From Crocosphaera sp. UHCC 0190 (GTDB lineage: Bacteria; Cyanobacteriota; Cyanobacteriia; Cyanobacteriales; Microcystaceae), in contig NZ_JAYGHP010000007.1 of the NCBI RefSeq assembly GCF_034932065.1, forward strand, positions 62,001 through 126,000: a stretch of 64,000 bases of DNA. The letters are read 5' to 3'. The first letter of the stretch is position 1, and each line of letters begins with the position of its first letter. Below the pieces are notes generated by a model. That model saw only the letters and a list, made by a program, of their open reading frames with translations, had not been told where the DNA came from and made no database searches. Position numbers and translations under genes: made by a program. Shown one piece after another: positions 1-9,179 of the stretch.

Positions 1-228
1 CCTGACAATCCTGAAATACAGTATCTTAAAGGGCAAATCCTCCGTAAAAAAGGCAGAACCAAAGACGGCAAACCCCAAGATCTGGTCTTACTTAAAGAGG
101 CTTATACTTACTTTGAGAAAGCCATGATTAAGGTTGATCAATTGCCTGAAGGCCTTCAAATACCGTTACGTCATGATCATCGGGTTGTTCAAGATGAAAT
201 TGCCCAATTAGCAGCCAATCCTCGTTAA
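1..228 (+). CDS. C-terminal part of a TPR-like protein (5' end outside window)
   Basis: Reading frame 1 is open from the first base to a TAA at 226-228 and gives 75 residues. The segment looks like the last tetratricopeptide-type helices of a longer protein, with residues such as YLKGQ and AYTYFEKAM that fit the TPR pattern of a small residue followed by aromatic-containing helices. The start lies upstream of the window, so length and function cannot be judged. It converges on the glycosyltransferase gene on the other strand, and a palindrome sits between the two stop codons. Confidence 0.6.
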   Translation, partial: PDNPEIQYLKGQILRKKGRTKDGKPQDLVLLKEAYTYFEKAMIKVDQLPEGLQIPLRHDHRVVQDEIAQLAANPR

Positions 229-230
229 TT

Positions 231-258
231 GTCGGGGTCAACGGCCCTTGACCCCGAC
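231..258. repeat. 28-nt palindrome between convergent genes
   Basis: GTCGGGGTCAA pairs with TTGACCCCGAC around the loop CGGCCC, an 11-bp stem. It lies 2 nt after one stop codon and 11 nt before the opposing one, so it may act as a bidirectional terminator, although no clear T tract follows. It belongs to the same family as the palindromes at 54885 and 57891, which share the GGGGTCAACGG core. Confidence 0.8.
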
Positions 259-269
259 GGCCAAACAGT

Positions 270-1085
270 TTAACCTCTCAACCAAAACCAAACAATGTAT
301 CCGAGGGCCTTTACCCCGTCTTTCCAGTTGATTTTTTTGCCTTCTGCATAGGTTCTTCCGTAATAGGAAACCCCAGTTTCATAAACTCGCCAACGACGAC
401 GAGATTTGGTTACTTTAACCGTAAATTCTACTTCAAACCCAAAGTCATTACAGGTTAGGGTTATGCCGTCTAAGACTTCCCGGCGAAACATTTTATAACA
501 AACTTCAATATCTGTCAGGGTGGTATTACAGAGGAGATTAATTAAGTTAGAAATCACCTGATTTCCTAAGAGGTGATGGAAATATAAAACCCGATGAGGT
601 TCCCCATAGAAACGGGAACCATAAACCACATCAGCGTGACCTTCATGAATCAGTCGCCACATACGTTTCCAGTCTTGGGGATCATATTCTAAATCGGCAT
701 CTTGGATGACAAACACATCTCCTGTCGCTGCTTTAAACCCTGTTCTTAAGGCGGCCCCTTTTCCCTGGTTTCGCTGATGAAAAACGACGTTAACGGCCAT
801 GGGTAGGGTTTCTGATACTGCTACGTCTAAACGTTCTCGCTGTCGTTGATATTTTAGGCCTTCGTCTACGGTTACGCGGCGATCGCTATTTAGTTTTACC
901 CCAACGGGGTGGCCGTTTACTTCTCCAAAGGTCTGCAATAACCATTCCCTGGTTCCATCCGTTGACCCATCATCCACCAGGATAATCTCTTTGCTAACTT
1001 CTGGCAATGTTTGGGCCACTTTCGTCAAAACACTGTCTATGGTGTGGATTTCATTGTAGACGGGAATAATAATCGACAGCTTCAT
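270..1085 (-). CDS. Family 2 glycosyltransferase (dolichyl-phosphate mannosyltransferase-like)
   Basis: This 271-residue protein would transfer a sugar from a nucleotide-sugar donor, probably to a lipid or polysaccharide acceptor at the inner face of the membrane. The GT-A fold signatures are clear: SIIIPVYNE near residues 4-12, LVDDGSTD at 36-43, NQGKGAALRTGF about residue 107, and the donor/metal-binding QDADLEYDP at about 128. Compared with the DPM1-like family it carries an additional basic stretch of about 40 residues between the first two motifs. There is no membrane anchor apart from a slightly hydrophobic C-terminus. It starts at ATG and stands alone on its strand. The sugar and acceptor cannot be deduced. 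Confidence 0.88.
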   Translation of the reverse strand: MKLSIIIPVYNEIHTIDSVLTKVAQTLPEVSKEIILVDDGSTDGTREWLLQTFGEVNGHPVGVKLNSDRRVTVDEGLKYQRQRERLDVAVSETLPMAVNVVFHQRNQGKGAALRTGFKAATGDVFVIQDADLEYDPQDWKRMWRLIHEGHADVVYGSRFYGEPHRVLYFHHLLGNQVISNLINLLCNTTLTDIEVCYKMFRREVLDGITLTCNDFGFEVEFTVKVTKSRRRWRVYETGVSYYGRTYAEGKKINWKDGVKALGYIVWFWLRG

Positions 1086-1476
1086 GGGATGTCTCGAAAA
1101 TAGGTAAGTTTATAAGATAGCGTAACTCCCTAATTTTTGTCATCAGGGAACCTTTTCGTCTTTAGCACAAGTCTTGTCCTTGAATCTTGTTGACTCTCCC
1201 TCAAGTTTTTGGTTCCATCATCACAGTTTCTGATCTCAAGGAATCAAAATTTGCCATGAACCAGTCAAAGCTGAACAGCCTGTTCTCAATTCTTCTGTTT
1301 TCTGGCGATTATCTATCGATCGCTATTATGATAGACTAAACGTCTAAAATGCTCAAACTCTGTCCGATGGTCTGTGATTAATTTAAAGGTTTAATAAATA
1401 ATTAATAGAAACAGGACTTGCAGACCAGGGACAATTGAGCATAGTAGCAACAATTAGTGAGTAATCATTAGGTACT
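1086..1476. other. Intergenic region, no gene seen
   Basis: These 391 bases separate two divergently transcribed genes and must hold both promoters. I see a CGATCG-containing stretch around 1315-1325 and AT-rich segments before 1477, but no recognisable operator, RNA or palindrome of the intergenic family. A 27-codon ORF at 1256-1339 has no ribosome binding site and was not called. Confidence 0.5.
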
Positions 1477-2298
1477 GTGAAAAATTTTCTTTTATTAGCA
1501 TCTTTAGCAATCACTCAGGTATTAGGCGATATCCTGCTGAGTCGTGGAATGAAGGACTTTGTAGGGTTTGATTTTTCGAGTCCAACGATTATTTTGTATT
1601 TAATTACTTACATTCTAACGAATTATTGGATCTTGATGGGACTCTGTGTCCTGGTGATTTCTTTAAGTCTTTATCTAACGGCAATTTCTAAGTTGGATTT
1701 AAGTTATGTTTTGCCTATTCATGCCTCAAGTTATGTTCTCAATGGGTTATTCGCTTGGGTGTTTTTAGGAGAACAAATCTCAGGAATGCGATGGGTTAGC
1801 ACGTTTATTATTGCCTTTGGAGTGTTATGTGTTGGCCTAAGTGATAGCCAAACTTCCCAGATTTCGGGGACATATCGAGGGAATATTAAGTCTCGGAATG
1901 TGCCTTTGTTTCTCCTGCCCTTAAGTATAGCTGTTTCTAAGACTTGGTTGGCGATCTTTATCAGTTCTATTTCTGATGGCGGTGGAGATTTATTGTTAGC
2001 TTTGGGGATGAAAAAAATTGGCCAAGTTGACAAAATGAACGGGCGCAACCTGTTTAAGATGGTGGTTAAAATTGTGACAAATCCGATGATTATTAGTGGC
2101 ATTGTTTGTCAGGGAATTGCCTTTTTTAGTTTTATTTCCGTGTTAAGTTGGGCTGATATTAGTTTTGTTCGCCCCGCAACAGCGTTAACTTATATTATCA
2201 GTATGTCAGGAGCTAAATTTATCCTTAAAGAAAATATTAGAGAACAAAAATTATTGGGAATTGTTTTAATTGGGGTTGGGGTATTTATGCACCGTTAA
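1477..2298 (+). CDS. EamA/DMT-family transporter, 10 TM
   Basis: A 273-residue integral membrane protein of the drug/metabolite transporter superfamily. It consists of about ten hydrophobic helices arranged as two EamA-like halves: the first half has LDLSYVLPIHASSYVLNGLFAW with the helix-capping LGEQISG, and the second has SWADISFVRPATALTYI followed by LKENI, both typical of this fold. It begins with GTG; the next in-frame residues KNFLLLASLAITQVLGDILL form helix 1, which supports this start. The substrate is unknown. It precedes the fused restriction-modification gene by 46 nt on the same strand, so the two may be co-transcribed. Confidence 0.75.
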   Translation: MKNFLLLASLAITQVLGDILLSRGMKDFVGFDFSSPTIILYLITYILTNYWILMGLCVLVISLSLYLTAISKLDLSYVLPIHASSYVLNGLFAWVFLGEQISGMRWVSTFIIAFGVLCVGLSDSQTSQISGTYRGNIKSRNVPLFLLPLSIAVSKTWLAIFISSISDGGGDLLLALGMKKIGQVDKMNGRNLFKMVVKIVTNPMIISGIVCQGIAFFSFISVLSWADISFVRPATALTYIISMSGAKFILKENIREQKLLGIVLIGVGVFMHR

Positions 2299-2344
2299 TT
2301 GCTCATCAGTTAACTAAGAGTCTCAATGTTAGATTTTTTTTAAT

Positions 2345-4450
2345 ATGTTTTTAGAAAATGATTTGCACGGTAATAATCATGAGATTACTTTAAACTATGT
2401 TGACTTATTTTGTGGAATTGGGGGGTTTCGGATCGGGTTGGAGAAGGTTTGTAATCAATACAAAATCAATCGAAAACAATTAAATCCTATTTGTGTTTTT
2501 TCATCAGATGTTGATGTTGATGCTCAAAAAAATTATGAGGCTAATTTTGGAGAAAAACCTCAAGGTGATATTACCAAAATACCAGCAGATTTAATTCCTA
2601 AACATGATCTTTTATTGGCTGGTTTTCCTTGTCAACCCTTTAGTATTTGTGGCAAACTCCAGGGATTTGAAGATACTAGAGGAACGTTATTTTTTGATAT
2701 TGCTCGGATTGTTGATTATCATAAACCCTATGCTTTGATTTTAGAAAATGTCAAACAATTATTAGGACATAATCAAGGGAAAACATTAAATACTATCTTA
2801 GGAATTTTATCTGATTTAGGGTATTATTCAGAGTATAAAATTTTAAATGCTTTAGAGTTTGGTTTACCTCAAAAACGAGAAAGAATATTTATTGTTGGCT
2901 TTCGTGAAGCACTTCAATTTACATGGGAAAAGCCCAATATAATGATGAAATCCTTAGCAGAAATTATTGAAAAATCTGTTCCTAAATCTTATTATGCTTC
3001 TGAACAAATACAAATAAATCGTTTAACCAAATATCAAGGAAATCATCATCATGAACTGACAATTTGGCATGAAAATAAAGGGGGACATATTAGTGCTTAT
3101 CCTTATTCTTGTGCGATGAGAGCAGGTGCATCATATAATTATTTATTAGTCAATGGAAAGCGACGTTTAACCGAACGTGAGATGTTGCGTCTACAAGGAT
3201 TTCCTGATTCTTTTAACTTAATAGGTTCTTATGCTACGGCTAGAAAATTAGTCGGAAATTCGGTGGCAGTTCCTTGTGTTGTCTCTATTCTTAATTCTTT
3301 GTTTGATGCAGTTATAAAAAATCAATTTAAGGCTAATATAATTAAGGAAATATTTACACAAACAACACTTTTTGATAATAGGATGAATATGGATATTCAG
3401 CAAGCGAAAGAAAAGTTAGATAAAATCATCCAAAAGTCTCGAACCCGTTTTTATAAACCTATTCAAATTGCTGAAGTTCTTTATCATTCTCGTATTGATA
3501 AGAATATTGATACTGGTAATAAAGAAGATTATAGAATTAAGTCTAAGTTGTGGCGAGATCAAATTACAGATAAGCTATTAAAACAATCATCTACATCATC
3601 CAGTAGATTCCAAGATGATGTCTGGAATGATAATGCTATGCCTCCAGAAATATTAAAAGTTCTTGATGATTTTAATCAAAAAAATGCTGGCGTAGTTGAA
3701 CGATATATTTATTATAAATTTAAAGAGAGACTAGGAGTAGTTTCTTCTATCATGGAAGTAGTTATCTCAGGAACGTTATCTCCAGCTAATTTCCAACTTA
3801 AAACCTTATTATCTTTCTTTAGAAAAGAGGCAGGTATTAAACGAAGTATTGATAAATGTTATGAAATTATTACTTATAGTTTGTTTGAAACAGTCGTAAG
3901 TCAATTAGAAGCAGAAATCACTGTAAAAATACCAAGAAAAAATCAGGAATTACTTCAGGAGTTTTCTGATTTATCAGAAGTGCTTTTAAATATTAACCCT
4001 GATCAATTAGAATGGACTGAACTTGCTCATATTTATAGAGTTGGTGTAACAAATGCAGCAGATAGGGGACTAGATATGTGGGCAAATTTTGGTCCGGTAA
4101 TTCAAGTTAAGCATCTTACTTTAAATTCAGCACAAGTAGAAACTATTGTTGAACAAGTAGAAAGCGATCATATTGTGATTGTTTGTCGTGATACTGATGC
4201 TTCAGTAATTTCTATTTTAATGAAACAAATTGGATGGGGAAAAAGAGTAAGAGCAATTGTTAAAGAAAGTCAATTAATTGAATGGTATGATCGCTGTTTA
4301 CATGGCAATTTTTCTAATAAATTAGCTCATCCCTTAATGAATTTACTACATCGAGGATTTGAGGAAGAATTTCCTGAATTAACAGGGATTTTAGAATTTT
4401 GTAAAGAACGAAAATACATAGATATTGATCCATCTGAAATGTGGCAATAA
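2345..4450 (+). CDS. Fused DNA cytosine-5 methyltransferase / HaeII-type restriction endonuclease
   Basis: A single 701-residue ORF carries both activities of a type II restriction-modification system. Residues 1-340 hold the m5C methyltransferase motifs: I (DLFCGIGG, residue 20), IV (GFPCQPFS with catalytic Cys96), VI (LENVK), VIII (QKRERIFIVG) and X (GNSVAVP). From Met347/Met349 on, the sequence MDIQQAKEKLDKIIQKSR and the following 350 residues match what I recall of the HaeII endonuclease family, whose members are separate proteins of about 350 residues recognising RGCGCY. The join falls at a T5 run (3369-3373): a sixth T would create TGA and leave ATG 3383 as the endonuclease start. Base composition is AT-rich compared with neighbours, suggesting transfer. 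Methyltransferase is certain; the HaeII assignment is strong but from memory. Confidence 0.85.
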   Translation: MFLENDLHGNNHEITLNYVDLFCGIGGFRIGLEKVCNQYKINRKQLNPICVFSSDVDVDAQKNYEANFGEKPQGDITKIPADLIPKHDLLLAGFPCQPFSICGKLQGFEDTRGTLFFDIARIVDYHKPYALILENVKQLLGHNQGKTLNTILGILSDLGYYSEYKILNALEFGLPQKRERIFIVGFREALQFTWEKPNIMMKSLAEIIEKSVPKSYYASEQIQINRLTKYQGNHHHELTIWHENKGGHISAYPYSCAMRAGASYNYLLVNGKRRLTEREMLRLQGFPDSFNLIGSYATARKLVGNSVAVPCVVSILNSLFDAVIKNQFKANIIKEIFTQTTLFDNRMNMDIQQAKEKLDKIIQKSRTRFYKPIQIAEVLYHSRIDKNIDTGNKEDYRIKSKLWRDQITDKLLKQSSTSSSRFQDDVWNDNAMPPEILKVLDDFNQKNAGVVERYIYYKFKERLGVVSSIMEVVISGTLSPANFQLKTLLSFFRKEAGIKRSIDKCYEIITYSLFETVVSQLEAEITVKIPRKNQELLQEFSDLSEVLLNINPDQLEWTELAHIYRVGVTNAADRGLDMWANFGPVIQVKHLTLNSAQVETIVEQVESDHIVIVCRDTDASVISILMKQIGWGKRVRAIVKESQLIEWYDRCLHGNFSNKLAHPLMNLLHRGFEEEFPELTGILEFCKERKYIDIDPSEMWQ

Positions 4451-4517
4451 AATCATAAATTATCTGCTAAAATATATAACAAACAAGAAAATTAAAATTT
4501 GATGATTCTTTATTATT

Positions 4518-5414
4518 GTGACAACCAACAATCAATTTATTGGAGAATTTGCGGCATTAGGGGCAGCCTTCTTATGGGCAGCTTCATCCATTGTTTATGC
4601 TGTCCTTGGTCAAAAAATTCCCCCCTTACAACTTAACTTACTTAAAGGAATTGTTGCCACATTCTTAATTATTCTAACTTTACTATTAACTCAGAATTCT
4701 CTCCCGATATTAACCCCTTTACCCGTTACCATATTATTAATTAGTGGAGCCATTGGTATTGGTTTAGGGGATACAGCTTATTTTGCCACATTAAACCATT
4801 TAGGGGCAAGACGTACCCTATTAATGGAAACTTTAGCCACTCCTATGTCTGCTATTTTTGCCCTGATTTTTTTATCAGAAACTCTTACTTTACAGTCCTG
4901 TTTTGGTATTATTTTAACCTTATTGGGGGTCGCTTGGGTTATTACAGAACGAACGTTCGGTTCAGTGGTGAGTCATCCCCACCCCATGAGAGGGATATGG
5001 TGGGGAATTCTAGCGGCATTTTCTCAAGCGACGGGGGTTGTTTTAGCCCGTTTTGCCCTAGTTAATTCTAATTTATCCTCTTTAGAAAGTACCCTATTAC
5101 GGTTAATTGGTGGGATGATAATTATTGGCATTTTATTATTAATTCCCCGAAACCAAGAAACAAACATTTCGTTTAAATTATCTTTACGAGTGATAGGAAT
5201 TATTAGTCTTGCTGCCTTTGGTAGTACCTATTTAGGGATTTGGTTACAACAAACTTCCCTAAAATTTTCCCCCGCAGGAATTGCCCAAACTCTATTAGCA
5301 ACCAGTCCTTTATTTGTGTTACCCTTTGCCTTAGCCATGGGCCAGAAAATTAGTTGGAGAGCGTTTTTAGGGGTTTTAGTCGCTTTAGGGGGAATTGCCC
5401 TATTATTTAGTTAG
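4518..5414 (+). CDS. EamA/DMT-family transporter (RhaT/YdcZ-like), 10 TM
   Basis: A 298-residue permease with ten predicted helices in two EamA repeats. The first repeat includes GEFAALGAAFLWAASSIVY, PPLQLNLLKGI and LGARRTLLMETLATPMSAIFA with FLSETLT; the second includes WWGILAAFSQATGVVLARFAL and SPAGIAQTLLATSPLFVLP. GTG start at 4518; no good ribosome binding site is visible. It lies 67 nt after the restriction-modification gene and its last 8 nt overlap the convergent TPR gene. The substrate cannot be inferred. It is only distantly similar to the DMT protein on the other side of the restriction-modification gene. Confidence 0.82.
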   Translation: MTTNNQFIGEFAALGAAFLWAASSIVYAVLGQKIPPLQLNLLKGIVATFLIILTLLLTQNSLPILTPLPVTILLISGAIGIGLGDTAYFATLNHLGARRTLLMETLATPMSAIFALIFLSETLTLQSCFGIILTLLGVAWVITERTFGSVVSHPHPMRGIWWGILAAFSQATGVVLARFALVNSNLSSLESTLLRLIGGMIIIGILLLIPRNQETNISFKLSLRVIGIISLAAFGSTYLGIWLQQTSLKFSPAGIAQTLLATSPLFVLPFALAMGQKISWRAFLGVLVALGGIALLFS

Positions 5415-6864
5415 TCTCCTTATTTTGATTAAGCTCATTGGGAATATTGTTCAAATTATTGTCTAATAACCGATTATCCCGATTAAATTGTTCCTCAATA
5501 TTATTCCAATCATCTGCAGGCAAAATATTGTCTCGATTGAATTGCTCCTCAATATTATTATTATTAATAATATCTGGTATTTTAGTATTTGTAGGAGGAG
5601 TTAAAGGGTTTTCGACAGGAGTTTCATTTTGATCACGAACCAGTTTTCCTTGCATTCCTTCATCTACTTTTTGCAGTTGAGCCAAAAAATGTTCCTGTTT
5701 ATAATTAATAGAACGAGCTAAAATCAAGCCTTGTTGAAATGCTTGTAATGCTTTTTGATATTGCTGTTTTCCCAAGTAAATTTCCCCAATTTTATCATAG
5801 GTTTTCATTAACCCATAATAATTATAAGATAATTGTTCAACCTGAATTAATCTTTGATAAATTTGTAGAGCATAATCTTTTTGTTCATAGGTTTCATAAA
5901 GATCTCCCAGTCTAGTTAAAGCATCAGATGCTGCTCCTAATAATTGTAATGACCAAGCTAAAGAATAAGCCTCTTGATAACTTTGACTGGCTAATTCTGG
6001 CTTATCCATTGATTGATAATCTTGACCCATATCAATTTTTAAAGGAGGAATAAATTCAATTTTTTTAGTTCTTAAGTAATTATCAACTAATCTTTGTTTA
6101 ATGTTTGCTGCATTTTCTGGTTGTAAAGATGCTGTATAAATCTCTGCTAATACTTGTAAATAAAGCCCTTCTTCATAGACATTTCTTTGTGCTTGTGCTT
6201 GATCTAATAATTCCTCATAAACTAAGGCAGAATTAGGATAATCAAATTTAGCTAAATAGAGTTTTCCTAATCCTTGTAAGGATTGTTTTTCTGTCAATGG
6301 CGTTTGGCTGTTACGAGCATTAGCTAACACCTTTTTATAGATAATTATTGAATTATCTAGACTATGTAATTTAGCATAAGCATCAGCCAAAGCCATTAAT
6401 AATTCTGGACTCAAAGGATCTTCTTGTTCCGATAATTGTTGTAACGTAAAAATTCGCTTACCAATAATTTGAACATCTTCTTTACGGGTTCGGTTCCAAG
6501 CAATTTCTCCAACCCTTCCTAATGCGGCTAATTCCTCAATTCTTCCTAATACTCTTCTTAGTCTTAATTCTCGATACCAAATTTGAAAAGCAACATCAAT
6601 ATTACCACCATCTAATTGCTCTTGTGCTTGGTTATTTAAGTTATCAAGTTCTTTCCTTAATTTCTTTTGTTCCAGGGGGGTAAGAGGGCGAGGAATCGGG
6701 GGAATTAAAGGATCAACTAAAGGAATTTCTAACGGATTTAATTCAGGTGCTGGTATGGGGGCAGCCCAGGTTTTATTATTCACTAAGCAAGAGGTACTTC
6801 CTAAAATAATCGTCAAAATAAGCAAGAAATAAGTTCTCTGATTAATTCTCAAAACATTTAGCAT
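5407..6864 (-). CDS. Secreted TPR-repeat protein
   Basis: A 485-residue protein with an N-terminal signal sequence (hydrophobic YFLLILTIILGSTSCLV near residues 12-28; the Ser-Cys could be a lipobox). A proline-rich spacer (residues 35-65) follows, then at least six tetratricopeptide repeats, the clearest being LQGLGKLYLAKFDYPNSALVY, DALTRLGDLYETYEQKDYAL and MKTYDKIGEIYLGKQQYQKAL. TPR proteins of this kind act as scaffolds in the periplasm or outer membrane. The Asn-rich C-terminus contains an exact duplication of NNIEEQFNRDN. The stop codon overlaps the end of the convergent DMT gene. The specific role is unknown. Confidence 0.8.
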   Translation of the reverse strand: MLNVLRINQRTYFLLILTIILGSTSCLVNNKTWAAPIPAPELNPLEIPLVDPLIPPIPRPLTPLEQKKLRKELDNLNNQAQEQLDGGNIDVAFQIWYRELRLRRVLGRIEELAALGRVGEIAWNRTRKEDVQIIGKRIFTLQQLSEQEDPLSPELLMALADAYAKLHSLDNSIIIYKKVLANARNSQTPLTEKQSLQGLGKLYLAKFDYPNSALVYEELLDQAQAQRNVYEEGLYLQVLAEIYTASLQPENAANIKQRLVDNYLRTKKIEFIPPLKIDMGQDYQSMDKPELASQSYQEAYSLAWSLQLLGAASDALTRLGDLYETYEQKDYALQIYQRLIQVEQLSYNYYGLMKTYDKIGEIYLGKQQYQKALQAFQQGLILARSINYKQEHFLAQLQKVDEGMQGKLVRDQNETPVENPLTPPTNTKIPDIINNNNIEEQFNRDNILPADDWNNIEEQFNRDNRLLDNNLNNIPNELNQNKETN

Positions 6865-6933
6865 GATAATATAAAGTTAATTAGTCCAAATTAAGATAAC
6901 ATTGATTATAAGATAACGATTGAGGAGTTGGCA

Positions 6934-8079
6934 GTGAGGAGAAGGATTAAAGTTGTCCTAAGTGTGATATTAAGCATCCTGTTGACAGCTTGTAATAATA
7001 TGCCACAAGTGCGGGCAGAGCAACGATTATTTCCCAGTCTTTCCCTAGAATTTTTGGGAGAATATCAATTACCTAAGCAAATCTTCCAAGAAACTGCTGT
7101 GGGTGGCCTATCTGCCATCACATATAATCGCCAAATAGATCGCTTTTATGCCCTCTCTGACGATCGCTCTCAAAAGGCCCCCGCAAGATTTTATACCCTC
7201 AAGATAGATATTGCTCCCACCGATGACAAGCCAGGGAAAATTCAAGCTGTTACGGTGGAAGACGTGACTTTCCTCAAGTCCCCATCAGAAAAAACTTACG
7301 CCCCCCAAACCATCGACCCCGAAGGCATTGCCTTGTCTCCGAGAGGGACAGTCTTTATTTCCAGCGAAGGAGCTATCAACAAAGATATTGCTCCCTTGAT
7401 TGGGGAATTTGATCTAAAGACGGGACAAATTCAACAACAAGTTCCCCTTCCTCAGAAATATTTACCCGCTAAACAACCCGATGAAAGTCCTCGCGGTGTG
7501 GAAAATAACCTAGGGTTTGAACCCCTAACCATTAGTGCTACCAGTACCCTTAAAGATGACCCCTTTCGCCTCTTTACTGCCACTGAAGCCTCTTTAAAAC
7601 AAGATACCGCAGACACGCCTCCTGTTAACATTCCGGTGCGTCTCCTCCATTATGTCATTAGTCCTATTGGGCCACCTGTGTTAATTGCCGAACACTTATA
7701 CTTACTCGATGAAACCCCCAAAGGTGCATTAGCCAATGGGTTAACGGAATTATTAGCCCTACCCCAAGAAGGAACTTTGTTAAGTCTGGAACGAACGTTC
7801 GGTTTATTTGGTCATGGGGCGAAATTGTTTCAGGTGGTGAATAGTAGTGCTTCTGAGACATCCAATATTGAGAGTTTTAAGGAAGGAATAGCAGGAATTA
7901 AACCCTTAAAGAAAAAATTATTACTCGATTTGCAAGAGTTAGGGATTGAGTTAGATAATTTAGAAGGAATGACCCTAGGGCCGAGATTAAAGGATGGCAG
8001 TCAAACATTAATCCTCATCAGTGATGACAATTTCAGTCCTGAGCAAGTCACGCAATTGCTGTTATTTCAACTAAGATGA
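6934..8079 (+). CDS. Phytase-like (esterase-like activity) lipoprotein
   Basis: About 381 residues. The N-terminus has a basic start, a hydrophobic core and LLTAC, a lipobox, so the mature protein should be lipid-anchored. The rest fits the esterase-like/phytase-like beta-propeller family: GGLSAITYNRQIDRFYALSDDRS, DPEGIALSPRGTVFISSEG, and a terminal LEGMTLGPRLKDGSQTLILISDDNF, with the acidic patches typical of this family. GAGGAG at 6922-6927 abuts the in-frame TTG at 6928 but stands 6 nt from GTG 6934, so I chose GTG. Substrate unknown; phosphate-ester or calcium-dependent phytase activity is a family inference. Confidence 0.75.
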   Translation: MRRRIKVVLSVILSILLTACNNMPQVRAEQRLFPSLSLEFLGEYQLPKQIFQETAVGGLSAITYNRQIDRFYALSDDRSQKAPARFYTLKIDIAPTDDKPGKIQAVTVEDVTFLKSPSEKTYAPQTIDPEGIALSPRGTVFISSEGAINKDIAPLIGEFDLKTGQIQQQVPLPQKYLPAKQPDESPRGVENNLGFEPLTISATSTLKDDPFRLFTATEASLKQDTADTPPVNIPVRLLHYVISPIGPPVLIAEHLYLLDETPKGALANGLTELLALPQEGTLLSLERTFGLFGHGAKLFQVVNSSASETSNIESFKEGIAGIKPLKKKLLLDLQELGIELDNLEGMTLGPRLKDGSQTLILISDDNFSPEQVTQLLLFQLR

Positions 8080-8241
8080 GAATAAAGGGCAACAGGAAAG
8101 ATCCCCCGTCAAACTTTTTGTTATGATTTCAGTATTTTAGGCAAAATATGGGAATACTAATAATACATATACTTGAAACCCCACGGAATTTTTTCCCAGG
8201 AGTCACGGTGTTAAACTTCCACCCACAATTATAAAATAGCC

Positions 8242-8994
8242 ATGCCCCATCGCCAAATCGTTATAGGTGACGTTCATGGTCACTACGATACCCTAATCAG
8301 TTTACTCGATGCGATCGCTCCCGACAGCGACGACCAAGTTTATTTTCTTGGAGATTTAATTGATCGCGGCCCCCAAAGCGCACAAGTCGTTGATTATGTG
8401 ATGAAACATGGCTATAAATGTCTGTTAGGCAACCATGAACATATGTTACTGGGAACGGTTGGTAAAGGGGGCATTGATAGTCATCAACTCCAAGGATGGT
8501 TATATGGAGGTGGTTATCCTACCTTAGTCAGTTACGATCATCATATCCCTCAAGAACATATTGAATGGATGAAAAAACTGCCCACCTATATAGATTTAGG
8601 GGATGTATGGTTAGTGCATGGGGGTGTTAACCCAACAATGCCTTTAGAGGAGCAAACCGCCGAACAATTTTGTTGGGTACGGGATGAATTTCATGCTATG
8701 ACTGAGCCTTATTTTAAAGATAAAGTGATTATTACGGGTCATACTATTACTTTTACATTTCCAGGGGTAGCACCGGGTAAATTAGCAGCAGGTGCGGGAT
8801 GGTTAGATATTGATACGGGAGCCTATCATCCTAATAGTGGTTGGTTAACAGGGTTAGATTTAACCAATGAAATAGTTTATCAAGTACATCGCAAACATAA
8901 AACAAAACGGACTTTACCTTTAGCAGAAGCAGTAGTTTCTATTGACCCCTCGACAGTAATTTCTAAACGGGCCAAACGCCCTTCTGTTGTGTAA
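8242..8994 (+). CDS. Serine/threonine-protein-phosphatase-type metallophosphoesterase
   Basis: A 250-residue PPP-family metallophosphoesterase. The metal-binding motifs are intact and in order: GDVHGH (residues 9-14), GDLIDRGPQS (about 37), GNHEHM (about 64), and downstream His residues in WLVHGG and ITGHT. Family members are protein phosphatases or diadenosine tetraphosphatases. Size and the absence of transmembrane segments suggest a soluble cytoplasmic enzyme. ATG start; no obvious operon partner. The C-terminal 40 residues, rich in Lys/Arg, are outside the catalytic domain. Confidence 0.87.
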   Translation: MPHRQIVIGDVHGHYDTLISLLDAIAPDSDDQVYFLGDLIDRGPQSAQVVDYVMKHGYKCLLGNHEHMLLGTVGKGGIDSHQLQGWLYGGGYPTLVSYDHHIPQEHIEWMKKLPTYIDLGDVWLVHGGVNPTMPLEEQTAEQFCWVRDEFHAMTEPYFKDKVIITGHTITFTFPGVAPGKLAAGAGWLDIDTGAYHPNSGWLTGLDLTNEIVYQVHRKHKTKRTLPLAEAVVSIDPSTVISKRAKRPSVV

Positions 8995-9064
8995 AAAGAT
9001 AAGTTTCTTATACATTTTGGGTGCAGATTCCATAGGGCCCCACATTGGGAAAATGGCAACCTTT

Positions 9065-9088
9065 GTAGGGGCGCAATGCTTGCGCCCT
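9065..9088. repeat. Intergenic palindrome, GTAGGG family
   Basis: GGGCGCAA pairs with TTGCGCCC around a 3-nt loop, preceded by the GTAGGG head common to the family in this window. It lies between the phosphatase and DUF1350 genes, both on the plus strand. Confidence 0.75.
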
Positions 9089-9179
9089 CATGCTTAATCT
9101 ATAAAGAGGCAGTGCATCGGCTTATAAAGTTAGTTAGAGAATTAGTTTATAATCAAGTGTGATTGTTTTAGGATAAGTT

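Noticed and set aside
1256..1339. 27-codon ORF upstream of the first DMT gene
   Set aside because: No ribosome binding site and no protein-like composition beyond a short hydrophobic stretch.
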